Assembly (NCBI RefSeq): GCF_004798865.1
Contig: NW_025335985.1
Coordinates: 8,123,747-8,187,746, forward strand
Direction: 5' to 3'
DNA: 64,000 nt
From: Varanus komodoensis
Taxonomy: Eukaryota > Chordata > Lepidosauria > Squamata > Varanidae
Shown here: piece after piece, positions 34,701 through 45,000 of the stretch
How positions within the stretch are numbered: the first letter of the stretch is position 1
How the letters are laid out: each line of letters begins with the position of its first letter
Notes under the pieces: model-generated
Database searches by the model: none
Told to the model about the DNA's origin: nothing
The model's input: the letters and a program-made list of their open reading frames with translations, nothing else
Made by a program: the position numbers and the translations under genes

Positions 34701-37700
34701 GTGCCGGGCGCGTGCGCAGCGCCCGCCGGCTGTCCCACGTGCCCGCGCGCCACCGCATCCCAGCCAGGCCAGCAGCGAGGCGAGGGGCCACGCGGCCGTA
34801 CCGCTGGTGGCGTCGTAGCCCTGGTGGCTGACCCTGCGCAGGCGCTCGAAGCCCTGGTTGATGCTGTGCAGGCGCTCCTTGAGCTCCGAGTGCTGGCCGA
34901 GCAGGCGCTCCTCCTTGCGCAGCTGCTCCTCTTCCAGCGGGTTGATCATGTTCTTGTGGGTGTCTGGAAGGGAGCAGAACGTCACCAGCTGGGGCAAACG
35001 GGGGGGGGGGGCAGCACCCCAGAGAAAAGCCTTTCGGCCCCTGAACGGAGTTAAACATTGAATTAACACTAGGAATGCTTCCGGACCTTCGGCTCTGCGC
35101 ACCGTCTCCAGCAGGATGTTGTATTCGCGCACTTTCTCCCGGTGGTGAGCAAACTCCCGCCACAGCTTGTCCAGTTCCTCCTCCTGGAACCTGCCCGACG
35201 ACCTGGCCTTGAGGAGAGAGCGAGCCAGAGGGGTGAGGCGCCCACTGGCCTGGCCGGAAGCCCCCTCGCGCTGGCCAGGCGCTCCGGGGCGGCTGCAACA
35301 CGCAGGTCCCTCACCAGGGGACGGGGAGCCTGGCCGGGCAGAGGCGGCCCTTCTTCACACGGTGCCGAGCTGAGCGAGGGGCCCTCCACGGCCAGGGCGC
35401 CGTCAGAGGGGAGGGGCGATGGCACGCGGCCGGGCAAGGACAGGCGTGGCTACTGGTCCCGCGGCACATGCCCTTCCGCTGCCCCGGGAGCCGGAGGGGG
35501 AGGGTGGGCAGCTCTCCCTCGCTCGGGGGCTTCGCCCGGAAGGGCTTTGGTCTGATCCAGCCTCCGGGCCATTCCGAAGTTTTGGGGCCCTGCCAATCCT
35601 TCCTCTGGTCTGAGTGAGGAGACCGAGTTTCCCTGCATCTCCCCTGTCGCTGGGCGATAGTCTTCCCCTTCGTCAGGGTTCAGAGCCAGCAAACTGGCTC
35701 CAGGAGCGGCTGCCCAATGCCAGGAAGCTGCAGGCTTGGAGGGAAGCCCCTCCGCAGTAGCCGTGCCGTGTGCGATCGCCCCCTGCCGAAAGCCGCGTGC
35801 CAGCAGCACCCGGACAGGGCCTCTGCTTGCCCTCAGCTCAGACCATCAGGGCGTGTGGTGAGGGGGGGCAGGGAAAATGCTGGGGAGGCAAAACCGACCC
35901 GTGGCCACCTCTGCCATCAGAGGTCGGGGACTCTGCCAGCATGCCGGGGAAACACCCGTCCCTGAGGCTCCCCCGCGAGGGACGCAGATGTGCAGAGCCC
36001 GGAGGCAGGGGCACGAGGGCGGGTGGGCGCACCTTGTTCCACAGCTTCTCCAGCCTGGGGTCCTCGAGGCTATCGTTTTCCAGGCCATCTTTGATGAAGT
36101 TGGTGGCCTGTGCTGCTGCTTCTTTCTTCCCGTTCATCCCGTACTTTGCCATAATTACTGGAGGGGAGAGAGAGAGAAACAGGCACTGCACCGGCACCCT
36201 CAGACCGGCCATCCCCGTCCCAGCCGGGCAAGGCAGACGGTCCCACACCCACCCGAGCAGCCACCACGGGAGGCGGAGTCCAGCCTGACTGTCCTGAACC
36301 CGGCCAAGTGTGCCAGCCCGGCAGTCCCCTCACGAGTCGCGCCTTCGCGGTTCCAAGAGATCCCGCCAAAGTGCCAATCTGTGGGCTGCGTGGACACAGC
36401 TGCTGGCTTCTAAGCGTGGAAAGCAGGAGGGGAATCGCCTCATCCGGCTGGTTCCCTGCTGCCCTGCGGTCCCTAACGCCCTGCTCCGACAGCATCCGCT
36501 TGGGCCGAAGGCAGACGGACCGTGCGGGGACTGCCGGGCCAGAGGCCCTGAAACGGCCTCACCGGGTTTCAGCCCAAGGTTTATTGCAATTTACGTATTT
36601 AAAGCATTCATAACCCTCTTAGTTCTAGCTGTAATTTAAAAGTGTTTTGCAATAAGCAATCGAAACACAGCTGCAACAAGCAAGCATAGAAATCTAATAA
36701 TAATCAGTAATGTTTATGTAACAGCAAATTTAATATACAAGTAAAAATAAGTCTTACATAAACCTCACATAACCACACAAATCATGAGCATGCTGGAGCT
36801 CCAAGAAGCAGCCAATTCCCCTGCTCAAACACAGAAGTTTTCAAAACCACCTTAAACTGTTCCAGACTTGCAGTTAAGCACAGTAGCAGAGCGAGGAAGT
36901 TCTGGATATCCGAATCTGAACGCCTGCAAACGAAAGGGCCCCGCAAAGAGGAGAACGCGGGTGCCAAGCTTCACACACGTGGCCGAACGAAGCACCTTCC
37001 TCGGCTGCCGCTTGCTGCCCTTCCACTGGGGGGCCGCCGGAGGACGTCTTAAGACGTGGGCCGCCAGCGAAGGAGAGAGGCACCCCTGCTGGCCCCCGGG
37101 ACCCTTACGGCTGCAAAGGCGGGTGCCGACCCCAGAACCGGGCCCAGAAGTGAGTGGGTGGGCAGCACGGGGGTGCGGCCAGCCGAGGACTGGGAGCCTC
37201 CAGCCAGCTCTTCGCTGCCCCGCTTCCCCTCCGAGGGGAACCCAGCAGTGCCGTGCAGTGCCGTGCAGTGCAGTGCCGTGCAGTGCAGCGCAGCGCAGCG
37301 CAGCGCAGCCTCGGCCTCGCGTGAAAGGCCCTGACACGCAGGAAGGGTTCAGAGGAGGGCGGCAGGGATGCTGGAGGGACTGGGAGCAAAGCCCCGAGGA
37401 GAGACTCAGGGAACCCGGCATGCTTCGCCTCGGGAGGAGAAGGCTGAGAGGAGAGGAGAGGAAGGGCAGTGTCTCCTCTCGGTCGTCCCAGGGTGCAGGA
37501 CACGGAATAACTGGCTTGAGCTATAGGAAGCCAGATTCCGGCTAGATATCAGGAAAAAATTCCTGACAGTTAGGGCAGTGGGACAAGGGGAAAAGGGAGC
37601 CCAGGACCAGTGGGGGGGGCTCCCCCACAGGGAGGCATCAAGATGCAGCTGGAGGCCCTCTGAGGGGGTGCTTCAGCCTGGGGTCCTCACGAAGCCGCGG

Positions 37701-40580
37701 GTTGGACCCGATGGCCCTGGGCCCTTCCAACTCTGCTGCTCTGCGTTGCAGCTGCTGGGGGAGGGGCTGCTGGGGCTGGACCCCCCCCCCCAGGCCAGAA
37801 GTGGTTGCAGCTGGCAGTGCCACCAAGCACCCTGTGCCACGGAGCCTGTGGGGCCTGGATCTCGGAACACCTCTGCCCGCTGCCCCTGTTCTCCTGGGGG
37901 AGCACGGCCCACCCAAGGGAGGGGGATCACTAATTTCCTGGCCCCAGAACCCCCCCCCCCCCGTCCAGCTGCGACTTGCCAGGGCTCAGCTGCAATTCCC
38001 GGTCCTCCTGCAACAGTCGGACTGCGGGGGGTTTGGGGAGCCTCCAGCCGGAGGAACCCCGCTGGCCCGCGTGCCCCGAGCACGGCAGACGCCAGGAGCG
38101 CCACGGCGGGCGCCACAGTTGCCGTACGATGCGCTCGGCCCCACCCGGGCGGCCGCGTCTTTGGGGGCGTTATGCAAAGAGGCGCTCATGTTTCGCGTCC
38201 CCTCAGCTGCCCGGCCGTGCAATGCGCGGCGCCTAATTAACCGCGAGCTTCCTTACCGTGCAGGTTGCGCCGCAGCTTCGCCTCCTTTTCTCCGTCCTCG
38301 TCCAGCCCTTCGGCTTTCAGCTTTTTCCAGCTCAGCTCATCTTTTTCCTGAATCTTCAGATCACTGTGCAGCTCGGCCAGCTTAACAGCAGAAAGATGCA
38401 GCTGCTAGGAGAGAAGCGAGAGCTGCGGTGGGAGGGTGGAGAGAGGGCAGATGCCTGCTGGGGGGCTTCGCCTGGCACCGCGCCCACGCAGCAGGGCCGG
38501 GAGGCGGGTGGCCGTCCGCTTCCACACACCACGCCCCTGGCTCCCATCTTCTCGTTACTGCCCTGGCCGGGACCACACCTGCGCAGCGTGGCTCGCTACG
38601 GGGGCTCTGGAGCGCCCCCAGATTCTTTGACAGGCCGGGTCTCCAGCATGCATTCCTCCGCAGAACGCACACGAGCTCCGTCCACAGCCGGGTCCGGTAC
38701 GCCCTCACACCACCTGTGCCTTCCAAGCACCCTCAGGAACCTGAGAGGCAAACCGGAGCGGCCAAGCCGCCCAGGGGCCACCTGCGGCTGCTCCAGAGCA
38801 TCACAGACGCTGCCCGGGGCTCCTCCGGGGCGCCCCCTCCTATCCAGCGGGCAAGGACAGGCTCTGTCTTCAGGCCACGGTCTGGCGGGAAAGTGAGGAA
38901 ACCAAACTGCTGCAGCCGCCGAATTATACGCCTAGCCAACCCCCAAAGCCCCCGCCCCCGAGACACCAGGAGAGCTCCTTCTCGCGCTGAGGCCTCAGCT
39001 GCTGCACCGACTCTGCCATCCTGGGAGACGGGGCAAGGCGGCGACCGAGGCAGGCCGGCCCTGCTCCCCCTCGCCTGCAACGGCGCTGACTGCCCCTCCG
39101 CTCCGCTCGTTCCCGCCCTGACCTGACGAAAGGGAGGCTGCACCGCTTCATCATGCTGCCGCGGCCAGATCTGTGCTCCTCCCCTCGAGGGCTCCGTCTG
39201 GCTCGCTCGGCCCAGATGGCGGCCAGTGGGGTTCAGCTGGGCAACGCCACCGAGCCCGGCTCTTGTGAGGCGTGTGGCCAGTCATCTGCGCTGGTGGGGA
39301 GCCAGAGGCAACGCGGCGGGAGCACCCTTGACCCGCCGCGTGTTCCAGGGGGAGTGGAATGCGGCCCCCGCCGCCTGGCCTGGTTAATATTAACCCCACA
39401 ACTCTGGGCGCTGCGAGCTGCAGCCCAAGGAGGGTCCTTGCTCCAGGAAGTCCCCCGCCAGGAACAGCAGGAGGGGCCCGAGCCCTCACGAGGTCCCCCG
39501 ATTGCTCCTGCGGCTCCAGGCCCGTGGGCGGTGCTGGTGGCTAGGTGGGCCCGCTGCAACGGAGCCCCGCCTGCCGTCCAGAGCCCTGGCATGCCTCGGG
39601 GCTCAGCCGCTCTCCCCTTGCTCAGCGGGGCAGCAGAGCCCCCAGGGAGCCCCGCCAGCCTTGCAATGCCCCGGGGCCCCCGGAGGCGCAGCGCTGCGCT
39701 GGGGGGGCCGTGGGCCTCGCTGAAGGCTCTGTGGGGGCACCCAGAGGCGGCAGCTCAGGCTGCAAGTGCCAGAGTGCCAAGCAGAGCGGGGCCAAGGGAG
39801 GGAGAAGGGGCATTCCCGCAGTTACTTGAAGCAGTCAGAGAATCCACGCGAGGGGATCCCCGGGATCTCTCCAAGCGGGAGAACAGGCGCCAAGGTGGCG
39901 AACGCAGGTCGATCCACGCCAGGGAAAACGGGCTTGTCGGCAAAACACGCACCGCTCAAGTGGGGGCTGGTGGGGGCTGAGCCGGCAGCGGCTGAGTCAG
40001 GAAGGCATCCCGGGTGGCCGCCACCCCGCGGCGAAAGTCGTGACCCAGGGCGCGGGAGCTGCGCAATGGGCGCTCCGCGTTAAGCATGCCGGGGAGGCCT
40101 GAAGCAGAATCCCCGCTGCGCCGATCTATGGGGTGCCGGCGCTTCGACGCCACCGGCCGCCGCAGCAAAGGGGGCGCCGGGAAAGGGCGACTCAGCTGAT
40201 CGGGTGCCGCGGGGGGCGAGGGGCGCGGCGGATGCCTGGGCTGGGAAGCCGCGGGGCGGCCGGGCTGCGCCAGCCGCCGCAGGACGAGGCCGCGCCCCGC
40301 CCCGGCGCGGGAGGCAGACGCCCGCGCACCGCTCCGCCGGGGCTCCTGCGGGCGACCCGTGCGTGCCCGGATCGCGCTTGCGCCGCGCCGCCGCACTCAC
40401 CCGCTGCGCCTTCTCCCAGACCTGGTTGAGGCGCACCAGGCGGAAGGGCGCCGGCGCGCCCCCGTCGCCCTCCTCGTTGGCCGCGCGCGAGTACTTCCCG
40501 GCCGAGGCCGCGGCCGGCGGCGGCCAGAGCAGCGGCAGCAGCAGCAGCGGGAGCAGCAGGAGCAGCGGCGGCGGCGACAT
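31720..40580 (-). CDS. LRPAP1: LRPAP1, LDL-receptor-related-protein-associated protein (RAP)
   Basis: ER chaperone that binds LRP1, megalin and other LDL-receptor-family proteins, blocks early ligand binding and escorts them to the Golgi. Eight exons on the minus strand: 40580-40401, 38401-38257, 36157-36033, 35207-35087, 34963-34802, 34499-34417, 34041-33865 and 31785-31720. They give 352 residues (human 357). Seen: a Leu-rich signal peptide (1 to about 26), RLNQVWEKAQR, KLAELHSDLKIQ, LEDPRLEKLWNK, RLRRVSHQGYDA, PRVIDLWDMAKS, then the receptor-binding third domain with EELKHFEAK and HHHYQKQLEI retaining the key lysines. It ends in HNEL, the KDEL-type ER-retention signal. Exon 2 has a tandem TAGCAG acceptor; I chose the second, which matches the family. 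The exon 4 donor GTCCGG is weak. Introns carry CR1 and L2-type insertions. Confidence 0.97.
32635..33300 (+). mobile_element. CR1 3' fragment in LRPAP1 intron 7
   Basis: Plus-strand reading gives CERDLGVLVDGRLN, then LGLFSLEKRRPRG and RLDMHMVGMS, the C-terminal domain of CR1 ORF2, followed by the usual 3' tail to about 33300. It is antisense to LRPAP1 and in several frames. It belongs to the same subfamily as the 22-26 kb copy. Confidence 0.85.
36565..36990 (-). mobile_element. L2-like LINE 3' fragment in LRPAP1 intron 2
   Basis: An AT-rich block of A-rich, AAT-containing sequence followed by a GC-richer part reading AACACAGAAGTTTTCAAAAC. This is the reverse-complement look of an L2-type 3' UTR and ORF2 end. 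Diverged; assignment by pattern only. Confidence 0.4.
37245..37309. repeat. GTGCA / GCGCA-rich tandem repeat
   Basis: Imperfect five-base units (CAGTG, CCGTG, CAGCG) repeated about 13 times, grading from GTG- to GCG-containing forms. Intronic in LRPAP1 and directly before the CR1 fragment at 37335. Confidence 0.8.
37335..37745 (+). mobile_element. CR1/L3-type LINE 3' fragment in LRPAP1 intron 2
   Basis: Contains the block for GAGACTCAGGGAACCCGGCATG, the 'GATATCAGGAAAAAATTCCTG' ORF2 end and the tail GGTTGGACCCGATGGCCCTGG plus CTTCCAACTCTGCTG. The ordering is that of a CR1-clade 3' end on the plus strand, antisense to LRPAP1. Confidence 0.7.
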
Positions 40581-40790
40581 CTTGCGGGCACGGGCTCGGC
40601 GCAGCGAGCCGGACTACACCTCCCGGCGTGCTCCGTTCCGGTTTCCGGCGCCGCGAGGCCCCCGCGTCGCGCCATTGGCGGGCCCTGCCGTGCCGCCGGA
40701 TGTGACGCCGCGAGCGGGGCGGGCGCCGGGCGCTGCCGCCGCCTCGCCTGTCCGGCCGGGCGTCGTCCTGGCCCCGCAGCAGGACGCGGG
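40581..40790 (-). promoter_or_regulatory. LRPAP1: LRPAP1 CpG-rich promoter
   Basis: Sequence immediately upstream of the LRPAP1 ATG is CpG-dense. ACTACACCTCCCGGCGTGC at 40613-40631 resembles the ZNF143/THAP11 site ACTACAATTCCCAGCATGC. TCCGGTTTCCGG near 40638 has ETS-like GGAA cores on the minus strand. ATTGG near 40673 is a CCAAT box in the right orientation. TATA is absent. The island continues into the assembly gap. Confidence 0.55.
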
Positions 40791-40793
40791 CGG

Positions 40794-40893
40794 NNNNNNN
40801 NNNNNNNNNNNNNNNNNNNNNNNNNNNNNNNNNNNNNNNNNNNNNNNNNNNNNNNNNNNNNNNNNNNNNNNNNNNNNNNNNNNNNNNNNNNNN
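40794..40893. other. Assembly gap, 100 N
   Basis: Exactly 100 unknown bases, the conventional size for a gap of unknown length. It separates the LRPAP1 promoter from the TMEM8B 3' end, a GC-extreme spot that is hard to sequence, so the distance between the two genes is not known. Confidence 0.99.
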
Positions 40894-40972
40894 CGGGCCG
40901 CGGCGGACGCCGAGCGAGCGGGGCTGCGGCGCCGGTGCAGAACAGTTCGCGCCACTCGCGTGCATTCGGTGC

Positions 40973-40989
40973 TTTATTGGCCGTTTATT
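40973..40989 (-). terminator. TMEM8B: Two TMEM8B poly(A) signals
   Basis: AATAAA occurs twice on the minus strand, at 40989-40984 and 40978-40973, about 1.1 kb after the TMEM8B stop. Together with the short AT-rich context this marks the likely 3' end, less than 100 bases from the gap. Confidence 0.65.
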
Positions 40990-42062
40990 CCGTTGGATTA
41001 TGCGGGGACTGCATGGATACAAATCTACTTCTGAATAAAAATAAACGCCGCCTTCCTGTGCGCGGGGCGGCGTGAGGGGCGAAGGCTGCCCGCGGACGGC
41101 GGTCCCCGCCCCGCTTTTGCCTGGGGAGGCGACGGCACCGGCGGGTCCCCCGGCGGCTCTTCGCCTCGCCGGCCGCCGCCTCTGGGAGGCCCTGCGGCGG
41201 GAGCGAGGGAAGTGGCGGCCCGGGCTTCCAAGGGGCCGGGGCCCCGCCGGCCGAGGAGGCTCCCCCCGCCTCCGGTCCGCCATCCTGCTGCACCGCAGCG
41301 CCCGGGGCCTGGAGCAAGCGGGAGCGCCCGTGCAAGGCTGCCGCTCGCTCGCTCTTCCGCAGAGGCCCGCGGCCCCTCGGGGCAGGCAGCGCCCCTCCCG
41401 CCGCCCCGCAGCCCTGGCACGTGGGTGGAAGGAGTGCCCGAGAGCGGGCGCCCTCCCGGCCCTTCTCCGTCCCGCCCCCGGCTTGGCCGCCGACCGGGAT
41501 CCGCCGGGTGGAAGCGCCCCCACCCCTGCGGCACCGCGCAGTCCTTGGCCGCGCCTCTCGCTGCATCCCGCGATGGGGCCCCCCAGGCTGGCCTCCCCCC
41601 CCCCCGTGAACAGCGGCCATCGCCCGGGCGGGGGGGGGCGGCGGGAAGTGGCCACGTAGCAGCAAAGAGATGCGTGTCTGCCAGACGAACCATGCCCTGC
41701 ACAGCAGGGCCCTAATCCGGGGTGCAGGGGCCCGACGAGGGTCCAGCCAGCCAGCCAGCCTCCGGGGTGGCCGTGCGAGGCTTCCCCCCGGGGGCAGCCG
41801 CTTGCCCTCGGAACCCGCCACCTCTCGCGGGGCTGTTGAGCCCTCGGGCCAGGCGGCCGGTGAGGGCAGCGCGGGGGGCCGCCCCCTCTTCCGCGCCCCT
41901 CTGCCTCCCTCTGGGACGGCTGCTGCAGGAGCGGGGCGGGGAGCGCGGGGCTGGCGTGAAGTCCCAGCAGCGGCTGCGTCCCCGGGGCTCGGCTCCGCGT
42001 CCCTGGCCCCCGGGGGCAGCGGGCCCAGTCTGTCCCAAGGCCCCTCAGCGGCCTCCCCGGTA

Positions 42063-45000
42063 TCAGCTCGTGCAGACGCTGGTGACGGAGGCTCCGGCGA
42101 TGGGGTCCACCAGGCCCAGTTCTTCCTGCTCGTTGGTGCAGAGCTGGTAGCCGCAGCCCTTCCTGCGGGGCAGCGGGCCGGCGAGGCCGGCGGCCCCGGG
42201 CTTGGCGCACGGGGGCAGCAGGAAGCCCACGCTGCCGGCGATGAGCATGTGCCAGATGCTGTGGATGTAGAAGTAGTTCTCCTCCGTCTCGACGAAGGCG
42301 TAGAGCAGCACCGCGGCGGCCGCGATCAGCGCTCCGGGCAGCAGGCGGAAGGTCCAGCGCTGCCACGTGGGGGGGTAGCAGTGCCGCCGGCGGATGCTGC
42401 GGGCCGTCTGCGGGCAAGAGGCGCAGGTCAGGACTGGCCGGCGGAGGCTGGGGCAGCCACGCCAGCTCTGCAAGGCCCAGACGCCCGGCACCCGGCCACC
42501 CACCTGTGCGCCCCAGCCACATCTCCTTCGGGGGCTGGGGCCCCTTGTGTGGAGTCCCCCACCACAGCAGGCTGCCCGCAGGCCCGGGCACTGGGCACTT
42601 TTAGTGGGAGGCGAGTCCCAGTGGGAAGGTTCGCATCTTGCATGTCGCAAGAGGCCGTGGGGGGGGGGCTGCGGAGAGGAGCAACGCACCTGTCTTCCCT
42701 CGGCTGGCTCCCCGATCTTCTGCCCCTGGCCCGGTCCCTGGGCTCCCATCTTGCCTTCCAGCGGCCCCTATGAGCAACGCCCCCCCACTTCCTCTGTGGC
42801 ACCCCCTACACCAGTTGCCTTCCCTGACTGGTGCACTGAGGTTCAGGGATGGGCTTTTTCTGACTGCCCCTCCATCGTTTTGAGACTTTCCCAAAATCCC
42901 CACTTCTCACTTCCTGCATTTCTCCGCTTCCTCCCTGTGTCAGGAAGGAAGGGGAGACTTGGCCAGCAGGGACAACGCGTGCGATGGGGTGCGCTGCCGG
43001 GGGTCGCCCTGCGGTCACTGCCCCTCTGCAAGACGCCGGGGCGCTTTCCCCCTGAGCTCCCGGGCGCCCGTCGTGGGCGCAGAAGGCCCAGCCCGGCTGC
43101 TGCTGCTCGCCGAGGCGTCTGGGCTGCCGCAGGCTGTGGGGAAGGGCCGTGACCGGGTCTGGACGGCACGGCGAGCCCAAAAGGGTCAGCCTCCATACTG
43201 GCTTGCCGGGCTGTGCGACCCCCCTGCGGTGCTGAGAGGGTTGGGGCCTTTCGGGACGAGGGAGACGAGGCAGGAGCCCTGCCCTCGCAGGAGGCCGGGC
43301 CCCCCCGGCCGTGGCCTTTGGCCGGCGGTCAGCGAGACCGGTGGGAGTGCCCAGGCAAGCGCACACGCTGCACGCCGTGCCCCAGCCGGAGCAAAGCAGC
43401 CCGGTCGGAGCCCGGCCGCCCTGCACGTGCCTCACCCAGCCGTCCCCGCGGACCCCCAGCGAGGGGGCCCACGTGGAGGCAGCGGGCCAGCAGGGCTGGG
43501 AGGAGCATCAAGGGGCCGGAGGAAAGGGAAGGGGCTTGCTGGGGGTCCCAGCGCTTCCCTGCAGGGGGGCAGGGGAGGGGAAGGGCGCGCAGGCAGCCAC
43601 GTCCTTACCCAGGCGATGGCCATGATCCCCAAGGCGAAGAGGCTGGGCCCCAGCAGGTTCCAGAGGCCATGGCGGTCCAGCTGCAGGGCCATGGAGAGCA
43701 GCATGGCCCCCAGCAGGTACAGCACCTGTCCGGGGAGGGCAGCGTGTGAGTCCCCAGAGCGCAGCTCCCCGCCAGTCCCGGACCTGCCATCCCTCCGCGG
43801 AGGGATCAGGTGGAGGAGGTGCTCGGGCCTCTGCTGAGCTCCAGCCGGCAGAAGTGAGGGCTGCCGTCCTCGGCTCAGCCTGCCCTGCCGGGTGCTGACC
43901 GGGCGCTTTCCAGGGAACCCCAACCATCGCACCTTGGGCTTGCTTTATGGCCACTGGGCTACCCACCCGTGCGGCACCTGAGGCGCCTCTGCCACGCTGC
44001 TGCGCTGGGCTGCGGATTGGGGCTGCGGTCTCAGGTGGAATGCGCAGTCTGAGCTTGCCTAGGAGGCATTCAGGGCCCCGAAGGGGGAGCGAGATAAGCC
44101 GGTCCTCACCTGTGTCTGGGGACCCTGCCAGCCCCCACCCCTCCCCTCCCGCCCCTCCCCTACCTGTTTGATAACTGGCTGGAGCCGGGCCATGGCGATG
44201 ACGGTGACCCAAACGGACATGAGGGAGCCCAAGAAGTCGCAGAATTGCAGGACGTCATAGTCCATGATGCAGAAGACCACGATGCCGGGCTGGTCGCAGG
44301 CATGGTAGAACTGGCCGGGGGGCAGAGAGTGCTCAGCCGGGGCAGAGGTCCTGCCCCCGCCCACAGCCTGCCCGGGCTGGGAAGGGCCGCTTCGGGCCGC
44401 AGGGGGCCGTGATGCCTGGCTGCCTCCGCCGCAGGAGGCTGCTTGCATGGGGGCTCGGACAGGCTCCTCCGTCTGTGTGGGTCCAGCCCATCAGCCTCTC
44501 TGCCTGCGGCCGCTGCTGAACCCCACCCTGTGGGGGCTCGGAGGCGGTGGCCGAGTGGGGCCCCGGTGGGAGGCGGCGACTGTGTGGGTGGAGGTGCCCG
44601 GCCAGCACAAGGCTGGGGCTTGTGTTGCTGTGGCCGCCAGGTTGCCTGTCAGCCAGCCGGCCCCTTGCCCCCCAGAAGGGCTCCTCCTTGCAGGGCCTTG
44701 GAGGCGGGGGCTGGGAGGCGATGCTGCAGCTGTTCTGGCCAGGACCTCTGCCAGGAGCAGCCGCCGAAAGGAAGGGGCCTTCTGCCGCCACCAGCGTGGG
44801 CTTTGCCTGCCTAAGCTGTGGAGGCGGTGGCGTTCCGTGGGGCGCTCACAGGCCCCCCGGGCCCAGCTGTGGCTGTGCAGTGGGGAAGGCCGGTTCCGGG
44901 CTCAGAACAGGTCCAGAGGCAGGTGCTGGGTGCCGGGAGGGCCAACAGCACCCCCCCCCCCGCAGGGCCTGCCCCTGAGGCGGGTGCCACCCGGCTCTCT

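Noticed and set aside
37245-37309. CRISPR-like array
   Set aside because: Short imperfect tandem units without spacers in a vertebrate intron; a microsatellite.
40192-42591. Minus-strand frame of 799 codons
   Set aside because: It runs through the N gap, TMEM8B 3' UTR and the LRPAP1 first exon in a wrong frame.
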